From Gammaproteobacteria bacterium (GTDB taxonomy: Bacteria > Pseudomonadota > Gammaproteobacteria > Eutrophobiales > Eutrophobiaceae): a stretch of DNA of 6,146 nt. Positions within the stretch are counted from its first letter, which is position 1; each line of letters opens with the position of its first letter. Both the position numbers and the translations under genes were made by a program. The stretch covers positions 1-6,146 of the forward strand of contig SMWN01000011.1 of assembly GCA_004356415.1 (NCBI GenBank), written 5' to 3'. This document shows, in pieces, positions 6,079-6,146 of this stretch. Below the pieces are notes generated by a model. That model had not been told where the DNA came from. It made no database searches and saw only the letters and a list, made by a program, of their open reading frames with translations.

Positions 6079-6107
6079 AACGTCTCCTTCCGACCCAGAG
6101 CAGACAC
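6079..6107. repeat. Short imperfect hairpin repeat next to the IS remnant
   Basis: GTCTCCT (6082-6088) and AGCAGAC (6099-6105) pair with one mismatch around a CCGACCCAG-like centre. The unit resembles a dyad I recall from intergenic regions of many gammaproteobacteria, with arms like GTCTGCTTT/AAAGCAGAC around GGGTCG. This copy would be a degenerate one. It marks where transposase similarity has already stopped. The remaining bases to 6146 show nothing I can identify. Confidence 0.4.
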
Positions 6108-6146
6108 TAAGATAATTATTATAAACATCTGCTATCCAGCGTAAGC

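Noticed and set aside
6067..6146. Continuation of the transposase frame upstream of the in-frame TAA
   Set aside because: None of the minus-strand frames reads like the IS30 catalytic region. The hairpin repeat explains part of the stretch better.

Overview
The window looks like chromosomal core DNA of a non-enteric gammaproteobacterium of moderate, not high, GC. Six complete genes lie head to tail on the + strand in the order pyrG-kdsA-eno-ftsB-ispD-ispF, an order I know from Pseudomonas-type and other non-enteric gammaproteobacterial genomes. All six proteins are full length, and the catalytic residues I checked are in place. Species and genus cannot be set from this window.

Layout. Bases 1-18 are the first six codons of a divergent minus-strand gene with a good ribosome binding site. 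Bases 19-475 are a long intergenic stretch: an AT-rich left part (about 51-117), then less structured sequence holding one weak 47-codon ORF candidate (299-442). Bases 476-5812 are the gene cluster, which is tightly packed: pyrG and kdsA overlap by 14 bases, kdsA and eno are 22 bases apart, eno and ftsB 41, ftsB and ispD 9, and ispD and ispF overlap by 1. It very probably forms one transcription unit. Bases 5813-6146 hold no intact gene. They contain two hairpins that may end the operon, the decayed right end of an IS30-family insertion sequence on the minus strand, and a small imperfect hairpin repeat.

How the genes work together. The cluster mixes housekeeping and envelope functions. PyrG makes CTP, used in nucleic acid synthesis and in activating Kdo and MEP-pathway intermediates. 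KdsA makes Kdo-8-phosphate for lipopolysaccharide from arabinose-5-phosphate and phosphoenolpyruvate. Enolase makes phosphoenolpyruvate. IspD and IspF carry out the CTP-dependent and cyclising steps of the MEP isoprenoid pathway, which feeds undecaprenyl phosphate and quinones. FtsB is a divisome scaffold. CTP links PyrG to IspD, and phosphoenolpyruvate links Eno to KdsA.

I found no previously undescribed system. The points most worth a second look are: KdsA carries the complete metal-binding set of the metallo-type enzyme rather than the E. coli type; enolase most likely starts at a TTG; pyrG has a long leader without a clear ribosome binding site; and the operon end abuts an IS30 remnant next to a perfect 16-base palindrome.
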